Source: Microbaculum sp051390635
GTDB taxonomy: Bacteria > Pseudomonadota > Alphaproteobacteria > Rhizobiales > Tepidamorphaceae
Direction of reading: 5' to 3'
Assembly (NCBI RefSeq): GCF_051390635.1
Contig: NZ_JBPODT010000002.1
Span: 124,001 to 188,000 of the forward strand
DNA: 64,000 nt
Under the pieces are notes generated by a model. That model saw only the letters and a list, made by a program, of their open reading frames with translations. It ran no database searches and was not told where the DNA came from. Positions 1 to 9,983 of the stretch are shown piece by piece; position 1 is the stretch's first letter, and every line of letters starts with the position of its first letter. The position numbers and the translations under genes are program-made.

Positions 1-1
1 C

Positions 2-1177
2 GTCTTCAACAACGTGACGCGCACCTGCATCGAGGCGATGGCGGCCACCCAGGGCCACACCCAGTCGCTGCATACCAATGCGCTGGACGAGGCACTGGCG
101 CTGCCGACGGACTTCTCCGCCCGCATCGCCCGCAACACCCAGATCCTGCTCCAGCAGGAGGCCGGCACCTGCCGCGTCATCGACCCGTGGGGCGGCTCCT
201 ACTATGTCGAGCGCCTGACCCACGATCTCGCGGCCAAGGCATGGGCGCACATCCAAGAGGTCGAGGCGATGGGCGGCATGGCCAAGGCCATCGAGGCCGG
301 GCTGCCGAAGCTCAGGATCGAGGAAGCCGCCGCCCGGACCCAGGCGCGCATCGATTCCGGCCGCCAGGCGGTGGTCGGCGTCAATCGCTGGCGTCCTGAG
401 GAAGAGGCCGAGATCGATATCCTGAAGGTGGACAATTCCGCGGTGCGCACGCAGCAGATCGACAAGCTCGAAAGGCTGCGCGGCGAACGCGATCCGGCGA
501 CCGTGGCCGCGGCGGTCGAAGCGCTGGCCCGCTGCGCCCAGACCGGTGAAGGCAACCTGCTGGCGCTTGCTGTCGACGCCGCGCGCGCCAAGGCCACCGT
601 CGGCGAGATTTCCGGCGCGCTGGAAAAGGTCTGGGGCCGCCACCAGGCGGAGATCCAGGCGATTTCCGGCGTCTACCGGCAGGAGGTCGGACAGATGGAC
701 GATAGCGTCAAGCGCGTGCAGCGCATGGTCGATGCCTTCGAGAAGGAGGAGGGCCGCAGGCCGCGTATCCTGGTCGCCAAGATGGGGCAGGACGGCCACG
801 ATCGTGGTCAGAAGGTGATCGCTTCCGCCTTCGCCGACCTTGGCTTCGACGTCGACATCGGCCCGCTGTTCGCAACCCCCGCCGAGGCCGCCCGTCAGGC
901 GGTCGAGAACGACGTCCACATCATCGGCGTGTCGTCGCTCGCCGCCGGCCATCTGACGCTGGTGCCCGAGCTGAAGGCAGCGCTCGAGGAGGCCGGCCGC
1001 GGCGACATCATGATCGTCGTCGGCGGCGTCATCCCGCCGCAGGATTTCGCCGCGCTGAAGGAAGCCGGCGCCTCGGCGATCTTCCCTCCCGGCACCGTCA
1101 TCTCGGAGGCGGCGGCCTCGCTGATCGATGAGCTCAATCGCCGCCTCGGCCATGGGCCCGCCCAGGCAGCGGAATAG
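2..1177 (+). CDS. scpA: Methylmalonyl-CoA mutase, large subunit, C-terminal part (5' end outside window)
   Basis: The reading frame is open from base 2, so the start lies upstream; about 391 C-terminal residues are present. The protein interconverts (R)-methylmalonyl-CoA and succinyl-CoA with adenosylcobalamin. Visible here are the end of the substrate-binding TIM barrel (EAGTCRVIDPWGGSYYVE region) and the whole B12-binding domain. That domain carries the signature GQDGHDRG, whose His (codon 797-799) is the lower cobalt ligand, followed by GVSSLAAGH and VVGGVIPP, the usual SxL and GG elements. The sequence tracks the bacterial ScpA type closely rather than ethylmalonyl-CoA mutase. meaB, its chaperone GTPase, lies 1.5 kb downstream on the same strand. 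Confidence 0.95.
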   Translation, partial: VFNNVTRTCIEAMAATQGHTQSLHTNALDEALALPTDFSARIARNTQILLQQEAGTCRVIDPWGGSYYVERLTHDLAAKAWAHIQEVEAMGGMAKAIEAGLPKLRIEEAAARTQARIDSGRQAVVGVNRWRPEEEAEIDILKVDNSAVRTQQIDKLERLRGERDPATVAAAVEALARCAQTGEGNLLALAVDAARAKATVGEISGALEKVWGRHQAEIQAISGVYRQEVGQMDDSVKRVQRMVDAFEKEEGRRPRILVAKMGQDGHDRGQKVIASAFADLGFDVDIGPLFATPAEAARQAVENDVHIIGVSSLAAGHLTLVPELKAALEEAGRGDIMIVVGGVIPPQDFAALKEAGASAIFPPGTVISEAAASLIDELNRRLGHGPAQAAE

Positions 1178-1201
1178 GGCGGGCCGGACCGTGAGGGCCG
1201 G

Positions 1202-1768
1202 CTAGAAGGGCAGCCCCTGGCCCGGATTGGGCGCTCCCGGCATGCCGGCGGGCATGTCCATGACGTTGAGCCCGCTCGGGACCTCGAACACGGCCGGATC
1301 CTGTTCGGTGCGCTGCAGGTTCTCCAGGCCCGAGCCGAAGCCTTCCCCGGTCACTTCGATCGGGATGTTATCGGCCGTCAGGCAGGCGAGCGCCTGCTTC
1401 ATCTCCCAGACGGTGCAATCCTCGCCGTTCACGGTCTTCTTTTCGTCGGTCGGCGTGCCGTCGAAATCGTTGGCGTCGATGTTCGGCACCCGCATCGCCA
1501 TGCCCGGCATCTGGTCCGACCACAGGATCATGTCGCCGCTGGCCATGTCGCGGACGCTGCTCATCGCCATGCCCTGCTGTTTCATGTTGATGCGCATTTT
1601 TCGGTTTGCGGCCGAGTAGTGCATCGTGGCGCGCACGTCCATGCCCTTGCCGTCGCTCAACACCCAGTCGCCCTGGAAGTCGACCGTCGGATAGGGTGGC
1701 TCGGCATGCGCCGCGGACGCGAAAAGCGCCGCGGACAATCCAATGGCGAGTGCTGATTGGCGTAACAT
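1202..1768 (-). CDS. Secreted hypothetical protein (weak DUF4412-like features)
   Basis: This is a 188-residue protein. The ATG at 1768 is preceded by an AAGGGGAT ribosome-binding site; the frame remains open further upstream but without a good start. Residues 1-26 form a signal peptide (MLRQSALAIGLSAALFASAAHA). The mature part is rich in Met and contains a stretch resembling proteins that report on 'monomeric salt/lipid' binding (YSAANRKMRINMKQ), reminiscent of DUF4412 periplasmic proteins, but the match is only by eye. It ends in a Met/Pro/Gly-rich tail. It converges on the mutase gene. Function unknown. Confidence 0.7.
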   Translation of the reverse strand: MLRQSALAIGLSAALFASAAHAEPPYPTVDFQGDWVLSDGKGMDVRATMHYSAANRKMRINMKQQGMAMSSVRDMASGDMILWSDQMPGMAMRVPNIDANDFDGTPTDEKKTVNGEDCTVWEMKQALACLTADNIPIEVTGEGFGSGLENLQRTEQDPAVFEVPSGLNVMDMPAGMPGAPNPGQGLPF

Positions 1769-2000
1769 CGTCGTGATCCCCTTCAAGTCTTCAAAGACGT
1801 TGTGAATTCGAACTCGAAATGCCCGATTCTCTAGCGTACGGCGAACATTCACTGGGAGATACGGTCGCGGCGAGATGGCTAGCGCCTCAGTGTCGCTGGC
1901 GTCCCCGTCGTCCGTCGCGACGACGAGGGTCTTGCGGAGCCAAATGCACTTGTGTACGCGTCGTGACAGTTGTGATGGCGACCTGGTCCGTTCACCCGTG

Positions 2001-2576
2001 ATGATCCGACGATATCTCGCATTTTTCGCCCTGCTCCCCGTTCTTGCCGCCTGCGTTGGCGAGGACCAGCCCTCGGCGACGTCCATCATCCCGGTAGCCT
2101 ATACGATCACGGCGCAGGCCGCCGGCCCGATCACGCCGGATACGCCGTATTCGACGGCAACCTTCCGCAAGCTCTTCCCCGAACAGCGGATAGACGTCAT
2201 CTCGACCGCTGACGAGGATGGCGTCGTCGACGCGCTGACCGTGTTCTCCGACGGGCTGCAGGTCATGATGGTGATCCCCGCCAGGGGCGGAAAGGCGGTC
2301 AAGGCCGTGCACGGCTCCGGTCTCGCCGTCGCCGGCCCGAACGGCGAGCGGCTTGGCATGAGCTTCCGCCAGGCCGGCACGAGCCGCAACGACTGCAACG
2401 TCGGCTCCGGCCCGTGGCTGGGCATGGCTGTGTGCGCGGCGCGCGGCGCTTCGAACATCTACCTCGTCTTCGACAACGGAGGCTGGAACGGCTCGCCCAA
2501 CGAGCTGGCCCCGGCATCGGCCCTTGCCGACGGCAAGCTGCAGCGCATTGTCTGGGTGCCGCAGCGGGCCGGTTGA
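2001..2576 (+). CDS. Putative lipoprotein, DUF1131 (YfeY-like) family
   Basis: The frame is open from 1875, but the ATG at 2001 begins a clean lipoprotein signal (MIRRYLAFFALLPVLAAC, lipobox LAAC, Cys18), so I place the start there: 191 residues. The body alternates strands with a central ISTADEDGVVDAL segment, a cysteine pair (DCNVG and AVCAAR) and a C-terminal LQRIVWVPQ. This layout resembles the E. coli RpoE-regulated lipoprotein YfeY (DUF1131), including the ending KIIW. It would sit in a cell membrane, facing the periplasm. No ribosome-binding site of note. The role in the cell is not known. Confidence 0.7.
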   Translation: MIRRYLAFFALLPVLAACVGEDQPSATSIIPVAYTITAQAAGPITPDTPYSTATFRKLFPEQRIDVISTADEDGVVDALTVFSDGLQVMMVIPARGGKAVKAVHGSGLAVAGPNGERLGMSFRQAGTSRNDCNVGSGPWLGMAVCAARGASNIYLVFDNGGWNGSPNELAPASALADGKLQRIVWVPQRAG

Positions 2577-2627
2577 AAACCGTGACTAGGGCGTGACGCG
2601 GGCGCCGTGCTGCGCTATGCCGCGACC

Positions 2628-3641
2628 ATGACGAACGCCGACTGTTCTTCCGCGACGATGCCCAACGGTCGCTCGATCGAGGAAACCGTTGCCGACCTGC
2701 GTGCCGGCGACCGGGCGACGCTCGCCCGCGCGATAACGTTGATCGAGTCCCGAAAGCCAGACCATCGCCGCGCCGCCGCCGCGCTGCTGCAGGCGATCCT
2801 GCCTTACACAGGAGAGGCCTGGCGCGTCGGTATCAGCGGGGTTCCGGGTGTCGGCAAGTCGACCACCATCGACCAGCTCGGCATCAACCTGACGGATGCC
2901 GGAAACAAGGTGGCGGTGCTCGCCGTCGATCCGTCCTCCCAGCGCACCGGTGGCTCGATTCTGGGCGACAAGACGCGCATGGCCCGTCTGGCGGTAGATC
3001 CGAATGCCTTCATTCGTCCCTCGCCGAGCGCCGGGACCCTTGGGGGCGTCGCCGCGCGGACGCGCGAGACCATGCTCGTCTGCGAGGCGGCCGGCTTCGA
3101 CGTCGTGATCGTCGAGACTGTCGGGACGGGGCAGTCGGAAACGGCGGTCGCCGACATGGTCGACGTCTTCGTCGTGCTGGCGCTGCCAGGCGCCGGCGAC
3201 GAACTGCAGGGCATCAAGAAGGGGATCCTGGAGATCGCCGACATCATCGCGGTCAACAAGGCCGATGGCGAAAACGCCGATCGCGCACGACAGGCCGCCG
3301 CGTCGCTGCGCGCCGCCCTGCACATCCTGACGCCGATAAGCCCGAACTGGACCCCGCCCGTGCTGGCGGTATCCGGGCTGAGCAATCTCGGCCTCGACAA
3401 GCTGTGGGTCGAGATCGGCGCTCACCGCGCCACCATGCAGGCCTCCGGCGAATTCGACGAGCGCCGTGCCGCTCAGGGCGTCAAATGGATGTGGGGAATG
3501 CTGGAGGAACGGCTGCTCGCGCGTCTGCGCTCGGATCCCGACGTCTCCGCGCGCCTTGACGCGCTGGAACGGGACGTTCGCGAGGGCCGCCTGGCACCGA
3601 CCGCGGCGGTCGAGGAGGTCGCCCCGGCGCTTGGCGCGTGA
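2628..3641 (+). CDS. meaB: Methylmalonyl-CoA mutase-associated GTPase MeaB
   Basis: This is a 337-residue G3E-family GTPase that loads and protects the adenosylcobalamin cofactor of methylmalonyl-CoA mutase. Visible motifs are the P-loop GVPGVGKST, the Mg/base II region with VDPSSQRTGGSILGDKTRM, the switch element ETVGTGQSE and the guanine-specificity motif NKAD. In-frame starts exist at GTG 2607, ATG 2628 and ATG 2658; 2628 gives a normal family N-terminus. The downstream peptidase starts 12 bases after the stop, so the two may be co-transcribed. The mutase at the left edge is its expected partner. Confidence 0.95.
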   Translation: MTNADCSSATMPNGRSIEETVADLRAGDRATLARAITLIESRKPDHRRAAAALLQAILPYTGEAWRVGISGVPGVGKSTTIDQLGINLTDAGNKVAVLAVDPSSQRTGGSILGDKTRMARLAVDPNAFIRPSPSAGTLGGVAARTRETMLVCEAAGFDVVIVETVGTGQSETAVADMVDVFVVLALPGAGDELQGIKKGILEIADIIAVNKADGENADRARQAAASLRAALHILTPISPNWTPPVLAVSGLSNLGLDKLWVEIGAHRATMQASGEFDERRAAQGVKWMWGMLEERLLARLRSDPDVSARLDALERDVREGRLAPTAAVEEVAPALGA

Positions 3642-3653
3642 GTGAGGACGGCG

Positions 3654-4316
3654 ATGGCAAAGCCCCGCCTGCTTGTCACCGGTTTCTCGTCGTTTCCCGG
3701 CGCGCGGCGCAATCCGACCGAGGTGCTGGTGAATGCCCTCGACGTGAAGCGCCTGGTCCGGCGGTTCGACATTGATGTGGCCGCCGCGATCCTGCCGACC
3801 GAATACGCCGCCGTGTCCGACCTTCTGCCTAGACTGTGGAACGACGTTCGGCCCGATGCGGCGATCCACTTCGGCCTTCATGGCCGGGCGCGGACGGTGC
3901 GGATCGAGACGCGGGCGGCGAACCATGCGACACCGGTCCGCCCTGATGCGGGGGGAAAGCGGCTAGCCGCCTTAGCCATCGAGCCCGGCGGCCCGCCATA
4001 CCGCCGCACGACGTTGCCGGCCGAGAAGATCGTCGTGGCGCTCCGGCGTGCCGGCATCCCCGCGACGCTGTCGGCGGATGCGGGCGGATATCTCTGCAAC
4101 TACGCGACCTGGGTGTCGTTGACGGCGGCACGGGGAAAGACGGGCGGTGCAGGAGGCCCCGCCGGCTTCGTGCACCTGCCCTGGCCGGCGGAGGAACGCG
4201 CCCCGAACGCCCCGTCGGGGCGTCCAGGATGGGGTGCACTGGCGCTGGCTATGGAAACGGTGATCGCGACCGGCGCGCAGGCGGTCCGTATGAGATCGCA
4301 GGTCCGCGCCGGTTAA
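3654..4316 (+). CDS. pcp: Pyroglutamyl-peptidase I (peptidase family C15)
   Basis: This is a 220-residue cytosolic cysteine peptidase that removes N-terminal pyroglutamate from peptides. It has the N-terminal LVTGFSSFPGARRNPTE block, the catalytic Cys within GGYLCNYATW and the catalytic His in GFVHLPWP, all in the C15 order. The central part is somewhat divergent, with a Gly/Pro-rich insert near EPGGPPYRRT. The ATG at 3654 is used; a GTG at 3642 is also in frame. It follows meaB by 12 bases and ends about 100 bases before a strong hairpin terminator. Confidence 0.9.
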   Translation: MAKPRLLVTGFSSFPGARRNPTEVLVNALDVKRLVRRFDIDVAAAILPTEYAAVSDLLPRLWNDVRPDAAIHFGLHGRARTVRIETRAANHATPVRPDAGGKRLAALAIEPGGPPYRRTTLPAEKIVVALRRAGIPATLSADAGGYLCNYATWVSLTAARGKTGGAGGPAGFVHLPWPAEERAPNAPSGRPGWGALALAMETVIATGAQAVRMRSQVRAG

Positions 4317-4414
4317 GGACGTCGAAGGACTTCCGGAAGGGACTTCCGGACCGCCTGCCCTCGACGCCATGCCTCCACGTCATGCTCAGGGGGCGGCACC
4401 CCCAAGTGACAAAA

Positions 4415-4441
4415 AAAGCCCGGGGTCAGACCCCGGGCTTT
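4415..4441. terminator. Bidirectional intrinsic terminator
   Basis: A 12-bp perfect stem (AAAGCCCGGGGT / ACCCCGGGCTTT) with a CAG loop is preceded by an A-run and followed by T's. It serves the rightward meaB-pcp unit and the leftward gcdH gene, whose 3' ends face each other here. Confidence 0.9.
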
Positions 4442-4477
4442 CGGTCAAACGCGGATCGCGGTCCGCGGCTGTCTTCC

Positions 4478-5695
<1,218 letters not shown>

Positions 5696-5857
5696 AGGGC
5701 TTCCCTTGGTCTTCTCGTGAACGGTAGGCGCAACCTCTATCCCAACGTGTCGCGGATTTCGAGACACGTTGACGCATCCTCGCTATGCGCCCGATACAGA
5801 TATTATTTTAATCTTAAAACTATTCCTGTCCAGACACAATTCGAGATCCGCAAGCGG

Positions 5858-7984
5858 CTATTCCGCCTTGCCTGCGATCTTCAGCGCGCCTGCGATCTTC
5901 AGCGCGAAGGCGTAGACCAGCGCGATTTCCTTGAGCCGGTCGAACCGCCCCGCCGCGCCGGCGTGTCCGGCTTCCATGTTGGTGCGCAACAGGATCGTCG
6001 CGTTCGATGAGTTGTGGGTGCGCAGTTTCGCGATCCACTTGGCCGGCTCCCAGTAGGTGACGCGCGGGTCTGTGAGACCGCAGAGCGCGAGGATGTTGGG
6101 ATAGGCCTGTTCGCGCACGTTGTCGTAGGGACTGTAGGCGGCGATCTGGTCGTATTCCTCGGCGCTTTCGATCGGGTTGCCCCATTCTGGCCATTCCGGC
6201 GGCGTCAGCGGCAGCGTGTCGTCGAGCATGGTGGCGAGCACGTCGACGAACGGCACTTCCGCGACGATCCCCAGGAACAGGTCCGGCGCCATGTTGGCGA
6301 CCGCGCCCATCAGCATGCCGCCGGCCGAGCCGCCATGGGCGACGATCCGGCCACGCGCGGTGATGCCGGCATCGGCCAGATACTCGCCAACCGCGACGAA
6401 ATCCTTGAACGTGTTGGCCTTTTTCGCGCCTTTCCCGTCCCGGTACCAGTGATAGCCCTTGTCCTTGCCGCCGCGGATATGGGCGATGGCATAGACGAAA
6501 CCACGGTCGGCCAGCGACAGCCAGTTCGTATTGAAGGCCGCCGGAATGGAGATGCCGTAGGAGCCATAGCCGTAGAGCAGGCAGGGCGCGCTGCCGTCGA
6601 GTGGCGTATCGGTCCGGTAGAGCAGGGTGACGGGCACGGTCTCGCCGTCCCAGGAGGTCGCGTGCAGGCGGCGCACCACGTAGCGGTCCGGATCGTGGCC
6701 GCTCGGCACCTCCTGCCGCTTGCGCAACGTGCGCTCGCGGCTCCCCATTTCGTAGTCGAAGACTTCCGAGGGCGTGCGCATCGACGAATAGGAGAAGCGG
6801 ATGGTCGCGGTGTCGTACTCGTAGCCGGGCATCAGGCCGAGCGAATAGGCCTCCTCCTGAAACGCGATGGCGTGCTCCTCGCCGTCGGCGTAGCGGTGGA
6901 CGATGATGCGCGGCAGCCCGTCCTCGCGCTCCAGGCGCACCAGATGGTCGCGGTAGCTGACCATGTCGAGGATCAGCCGGCCCTCGCGATGCGGCACGAA
7001 ATCGCGCCAGTTTTCGGGGCCGGGGGAGGCCAGCGGACATGTCGCGATCTTGAAGTCCTCCGCTCCGTCGGCATTGGTCAGGATCACCAGTTCGTCGTCG
7101 CGGCCGCGACCGGCGTGATGGTCGACCCGGTATTCGATTCCCTTGCGCCGCGGCGCGACCATCACCGGTTCGCTTTCCGGCTGCGACGCGTCGATCAGAC
7201 GAAGCTCGGAAGTCTCGTGGTCGTGGGTGCTGAGGACGATGAAGCGGCCCGACTGGGTGTCCGAAACGCCGACGAAGAAGCCCGGATCGTCCTCCTCGTA
7301 GATCACCACGTCATCGTCCGGCGAGGTGCCGACCCGGTGGCGCATCACCCGCTTGGGGCGATGGTTGTCGTCGAGCCAGGTGTAGAACAGGTAGTCGCTG
7401 CCGGCTGACCAGACCGCCGATCCGGTCGTGCGCGGGATCGCGTCGGCGAAATCCTCGCCCGAGGCGATGTCGCGGATGCGGATGGTGTAGAACTCCGACC
7501 CCATCTCGTCGACGGCGTAGTGGATCAGCTTGTGGTTCGGGCTGTGGTCGGCGCTGGCCATGCGGAAATAGGCCTTGCCGCTCGCCATGAAGTCGGCGTC
7601 CAGCAGCACTTCCTCCGCGCCGTGGTCCCCTTTCCTGGCGGCATCCCGCGGCTGGCGGACGATGAGCGGATGCTGGGCGCCGAGTTCGTAGCGCATGGCG
7701 TAGGCATAGGGGCCGTCCGGCGCGGGCACGCTGGAATCGTCCTCCTTGATGCGCCCGCGCATCTCGGTGAACAGGTGTTCCTGCAGCGGCTCGGTATGCT
7801 CCAGCGCCGCTTCCGTCCAGGCGTTCTCGGCCTCCAGATAGGCGCGGATCGCCGGGTCCAGCACCGACGGATCGTGCATCACCTGCTGCCAGTTCTTGTC
7901 CTTCAGCCAGGCGTAGTCGTCGATCCGCTCGCGGCCGTGATGGACGGTCTTTTCGGGGCGGCGTTCGGCGGTCGGTGCGGGCAT
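5858..7984 (-). CDS. ptrB: Oligopeptidase B (prolyl oligopeptidase family S9A)
   Basis: This is a 708-residue serine peptidase cleaving after Arg/Lys in short peptides. An N-terminal beta-propeller (about residues 1-400) is followed by an alpha/beta hydrolase domain with nucleophile Ser553 in GGSAGG, Asp in CGLTDPRVTYWEP and His in EAGHAGAAGRF. The acidic residues defining basic P1 specificity fall in the AAYSPYDNV region. The ATG at 7984 is taken because the upstream in-frame extension has no homology. The extreme C-terminus has a direct duplication (ALKIAG twice) caused by an 18-bp tandem repeat at 5878-5913. Confidence 0.95.
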   Translation of the reverse strand: MPAPTAERRPEKTVHHGRERIDDYAWLKDKNWQQVMHDPSVLDPAIRAYLEAENAWTEAALEHTEPLQEHLFTEMRGRIKEDDSSVPAPDGPYAYAMRYELGAQHPLIVRQPRDAARKGDHGAEEVLLDADFMASGKAYFRMASADHSPNHKLIHYAVDEMGSEFYTIRIRDIASGEDFADAIPRTTGSAVWSAGSDYLFYTWLDDNHRPKRVMRHRVGTSPDDDVVIYEEDDPGFFVGVSDTQSGRFIVLSTHDHETSELRLIDASQPESEPVMVAPRRKGIEYRVDHHAGRGRDDELVILTNADGAEDFKIATCPLASPGPENWRDFVPHREGRLILDMVSYRDHLVRLEREDGLPRIIVHRYADGEEHAIAFQEEAYSLGLMPGYEYDTATIRFSYSSMRTPSEVFDYEMGSRERTLRKRQEVPSGHDPDRYVVRRLHATSWDGETVPVTLLYRTDTPLDGSAPCLLYGYGSYGISIPAAFNTNWLSLADRGFVYAIAHIRGGKDKGYHWYRDGKGAKKANTFKDFVAVGEYLADAGITARGRIVAHGGSAGGMLMGAVANMAPDLFLGIVAEVPFVDVLATMLDDTLPLTPPEWPEWGNPIESAEEYDQIAAYSPYDNVREQAYPNILALCGLTDPRVTYWEPAKWIAKLRTHNSSNATILLRTNMEAGHAGAAGRFDRLKEIALVYAFALKIAGALKIAGKAE

Positions 7985-8065
7985 TGGAACTACTCGTCCT
8001 GCAGGAAACACAAAGGGTCCGGTCAGGCTACTACCGGCCCGCGGCAGGATCGACAAGGCAAGAGG

Positions 8066-8488
8066 CTACTCGGTTCCGCCTTCCGGCACCTTCTTGAGGG
8101 CAGTGCCGTTCAGGCAGTAGCGCAGTCCCGTCGGCTGCGGGCCGTCGGCGAAGACGTGGCCGAGATGGGCGTCGCAGCTGGCGCAGCGCACCTCGGTGCG
8201 GCGCATGAACAGCGAGCGGTCTTCGTGTTCGATGACGGCATCGGCGGAGAGGGGGGCGTAGAAACTCGGCCAGCCGGTGCCGGACTCGTACTTCGTGCCG
8301 GCGTCGAACAGGGGCGCGCCACAGCAGACGCACAGATAGGTCCCCGGGTCCTTGTCGTCCCAGTAGGGGCCTGTGAAGGCGCGCTCCGTGCCGTGCTTGC
8401 GCGTGACCCTGTATTGCTCGGGCGTCAGCCGTTCGCGCCACTCCTGATCGGATTTGGCGACCTTGGGCCGTTCGGATTGATCGGACAT
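8066..8488 (-). CDS. msrB: Peptide-methionine (R)-S-oxide reductase MsrB
   Basis: This is a 140-residue cytosolic repair enzyme that reduces the R epimer of methionine sulfoxide using thioredoxin. Two CxxC pairs bind structural zinc (CVCC and CASC). The catalytic Cys is at about position 125 in GLRYCLNG, in the usual C-terminal place, and GWPSFYAP and HLGHVFADGP are family signatures. The ATG at 8488 gives the normal N-terminus. It lies 81 bp upstream of oligopeptidase B on the same strand and is divergent from the antiporter operon. Confidence 0.96.
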   Translation of the reverse strand: MSDQSERPKVAKSDQEWRERLTPEQYRVTRKHGTERAFTGPYWDDKDPGTYLCVCCGAPLFDAGTKYESGTGWPSFYAPLSADAVIEHEDRSLFMRRTEVRCASCDAHLGHVFADGPQPTGLRYCLNGTALKKVPEGGTE

Positions 8489-8593
8489 CTGGCACAGTCT
8501 CCACAACGAAGAGTCAATTGCCGATCACATAGGGCGGGAGGTGCGCCTATGCCAAGACTTGTTGAGTTATCGCATGATCTGGACCGGTTTTGA

Positions 8594-8621
8594 TTGACGC
8601 CGGTGCGCCCCTTCGTATGTT
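8594..8621 (+). promoter_or_regulatory. Candidate sigma-70 promoter of the mrp operon
   Basis: TTGACG at 8594-8599 and TATGTT at 8616-8621 are separated by 16 bp, about 95 bp before the first antiporter gene, in the 229-bp divergent gap between msrB and mrpE. This is assignment by eye only. Confidence 0.4.
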
Positions 8622-8717
8622 CAACGACATGCGATTCGAGGATACAGACGCACCTATATCCGACGACGGGGGCGCGATGTTGCTTCCGGTTTGGCGGGGC
8701 GTGGAAGAGGCCGAAAC

Positions 8718-9197
8718 ATGCGGCTTGTGATCTTGGCGGCGGTGCTTTTCGCGTTTTGGCTGCTTTTGTCCGGCCACTACGAGGCGCTGCTCATCGGCTA
8801 CGGCATCCTGTCCGTCGGGCTGGGCGTCGTCTTCGCGCGCCGGCTCGACATCCTCGACGAGGAGAGCTTCCCCTACGGACTGTTCTGGCGCGGCGTCCTC
8901 TACTGGCCGTGGCTGATCCTGGAGATCATGAAGTCGGCGATCGACGTCACCAAGATCATCCTGAATCCGAAGCTGCCCATCTCGCCGACGCTCGTTCGGG
9001 TGACGGCCCACCAGAAAGGCACCGTGGGCATCACCACATACGCGAACTCCATCACGCTGACGCCGGGCACCATCTCCGCCGTCGTATCGGAGCGCAAGCA
9101 TGAGATCCTGGTCCACGCGCTGACCGAGGACGGCGGCGAAGTGCTGGAGGAAGGCGAAATGGATCGCCGCGTCGCAAGCTTCGAGGCCGGCACATGA
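8718..9197 (+). CDS. mrpE: Mrp-type Na+/H+ antiporter subunit E
   Basis: This is a 159-residue subunit E. The two N-terminal transmembrane segments (MRLVILAAVLFAFWLLL; ALLIGYGILSVGLGVVF) and a third around LYWPWLILEIMKSAI precede a cytoplasmic domain with the family block TYANSITLTPGTIS. It is the first gene of a nine-gene run of overlapping cistrons. In Mrp complexes it is a small membrane subunit needed for assembly of the multi-subunit cation/proton antiporter. Confidence 0.93.
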   Translation: MRLVILAAVLFAFWLLLSGHYEALLIGYGILSVGLGVVFARRLDILDEESFPYGLFWRGVLYWPWLILEIMKSAIDVTKIILNPKLPISPTLVRVTAHQKGTVGITTYANSITLTPGTISAVVSERKHEILVHALTEDGGEVLEEGEMDRRVASFEAGT

Positions 9198-9478
9198 TGT
9201 TTGCTGTCGCAGCGATTGCGGTGCTCGTCGCGCTTGCGCTCGCGGTCGTCCGGGCGCTGGCCGGTCCGACCGTTTTCGACCGCCTGGTCGCCGCCAACTC
9301 GATCGGCAACTGCGCCATCCTGCTGCTCGCCGTGTTCGGCTTCCTCACCGGGCGGCCGGAATTCCTCGATATCGGCATTCTTTACGCACTGCTCAATATC
9401 GTCGGTACGATCGCGGTGCTGAAATACTTCCGCTTTGGCGATCTCGGCCATCGGGGCGGCGAGGAGCCGACCCAATGA
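9194..9478 (+). CDS. mrpF: Mrp-type Na+/H+ antiporter subunit F
   Basis: This is a 94-residue protein with three membrane helices. It has the typical RALAGPTVFDRLVAANS motif between TM1 and TM2. The start overlaps the end of mrpE (ATGATG at the mrpE stop) and its end overlaps mrpG by four bases, indicating translational coupling. Confidence 0.93.
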   Translation: MMFAVAAIAVLVALALAVVRALAGPTVFDRLVAANSIGNCAILLLAVFGFLTGRPEFLDIGILYALLNIVGTIAVLKYFRFGDLGHRGGEEPTQ

Positions 9479-9978
9479 CGATCGATCTCCTAGCCGACGT
9501 CGTCAGCGGGATCTTCCTGGCCATTGGCAGCTTCTTCCTTGTAGTCGGCGCGCTGGGGCTGATCCGCATGCCGGACGTGTTCACCCGCATGCACGCGACG
9601 TCGGTCAGCGACACGATGGGGGCCGGATTCCTGATCCTCGGCATGATCGTTCAGGCCGGTTTCACGCTGGTGACGGTGAAGCTGGTGATCATCCTGGCCG
9701 TATTCTTCTTCACCGGTCCGCTGGCCACGCACGCGCTCGCTCGTGGCGCGCTCGCCGTCGGCTTGCGCCCGGTTCTGCTCGACCGTGCCGGGCGCCGGCG
9801 CAACAAGGAACTCGAACTGATCGAGGAGTTCGGCGTCGTCGAGACGCGCCGCGAGCCGCTTTCCAGGCCCGCCGAGCCGACCAGGAAGACGTCCGTAAGG
9901 AAGAAGAGCGCGTCGAAGTCGAAATCCGCGAAGAAGTCGCCGGGCAAAGGCAAGGGAGGCTCGTCATCGAAGCGCTGA
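9475..9978 (+). CDS. mrpG: Mrp-type Na+/H+ antiporter subunit G with a basic C-terminal tail
   Basis: This is a 167-residue protein. The first 100 residues are a normal subunit G with three TM helices and the RMPDVFTRMHATSVSDTMGAG block. The remaining ~65 residues are a hydrophilic tail ending in a run of Lys/Ser (about KKSASKSKSAKKSPGKGKG), longer than most family members. The tail's coding DNA also contains the AAGGGAGG that is the best ribosome-binding site for the next gene. Confidence 0.9.
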   Translation: MTIDLLADVVSGIFLAIGSFFLVVGALGLIRMPDVFTRMHATSVSDTMGAGFLILGMIVQAGFTLVTVKLVIILAVFFFTGPLATHALARGALAVGLRPVLLDRAGRRRNKELELIEEFGVVETRREPLSRPAEPTRKTSVRKKSASKSKSAKKSPGKGKGGSSSKR

Positions 9979-9983
9979 TCAAC

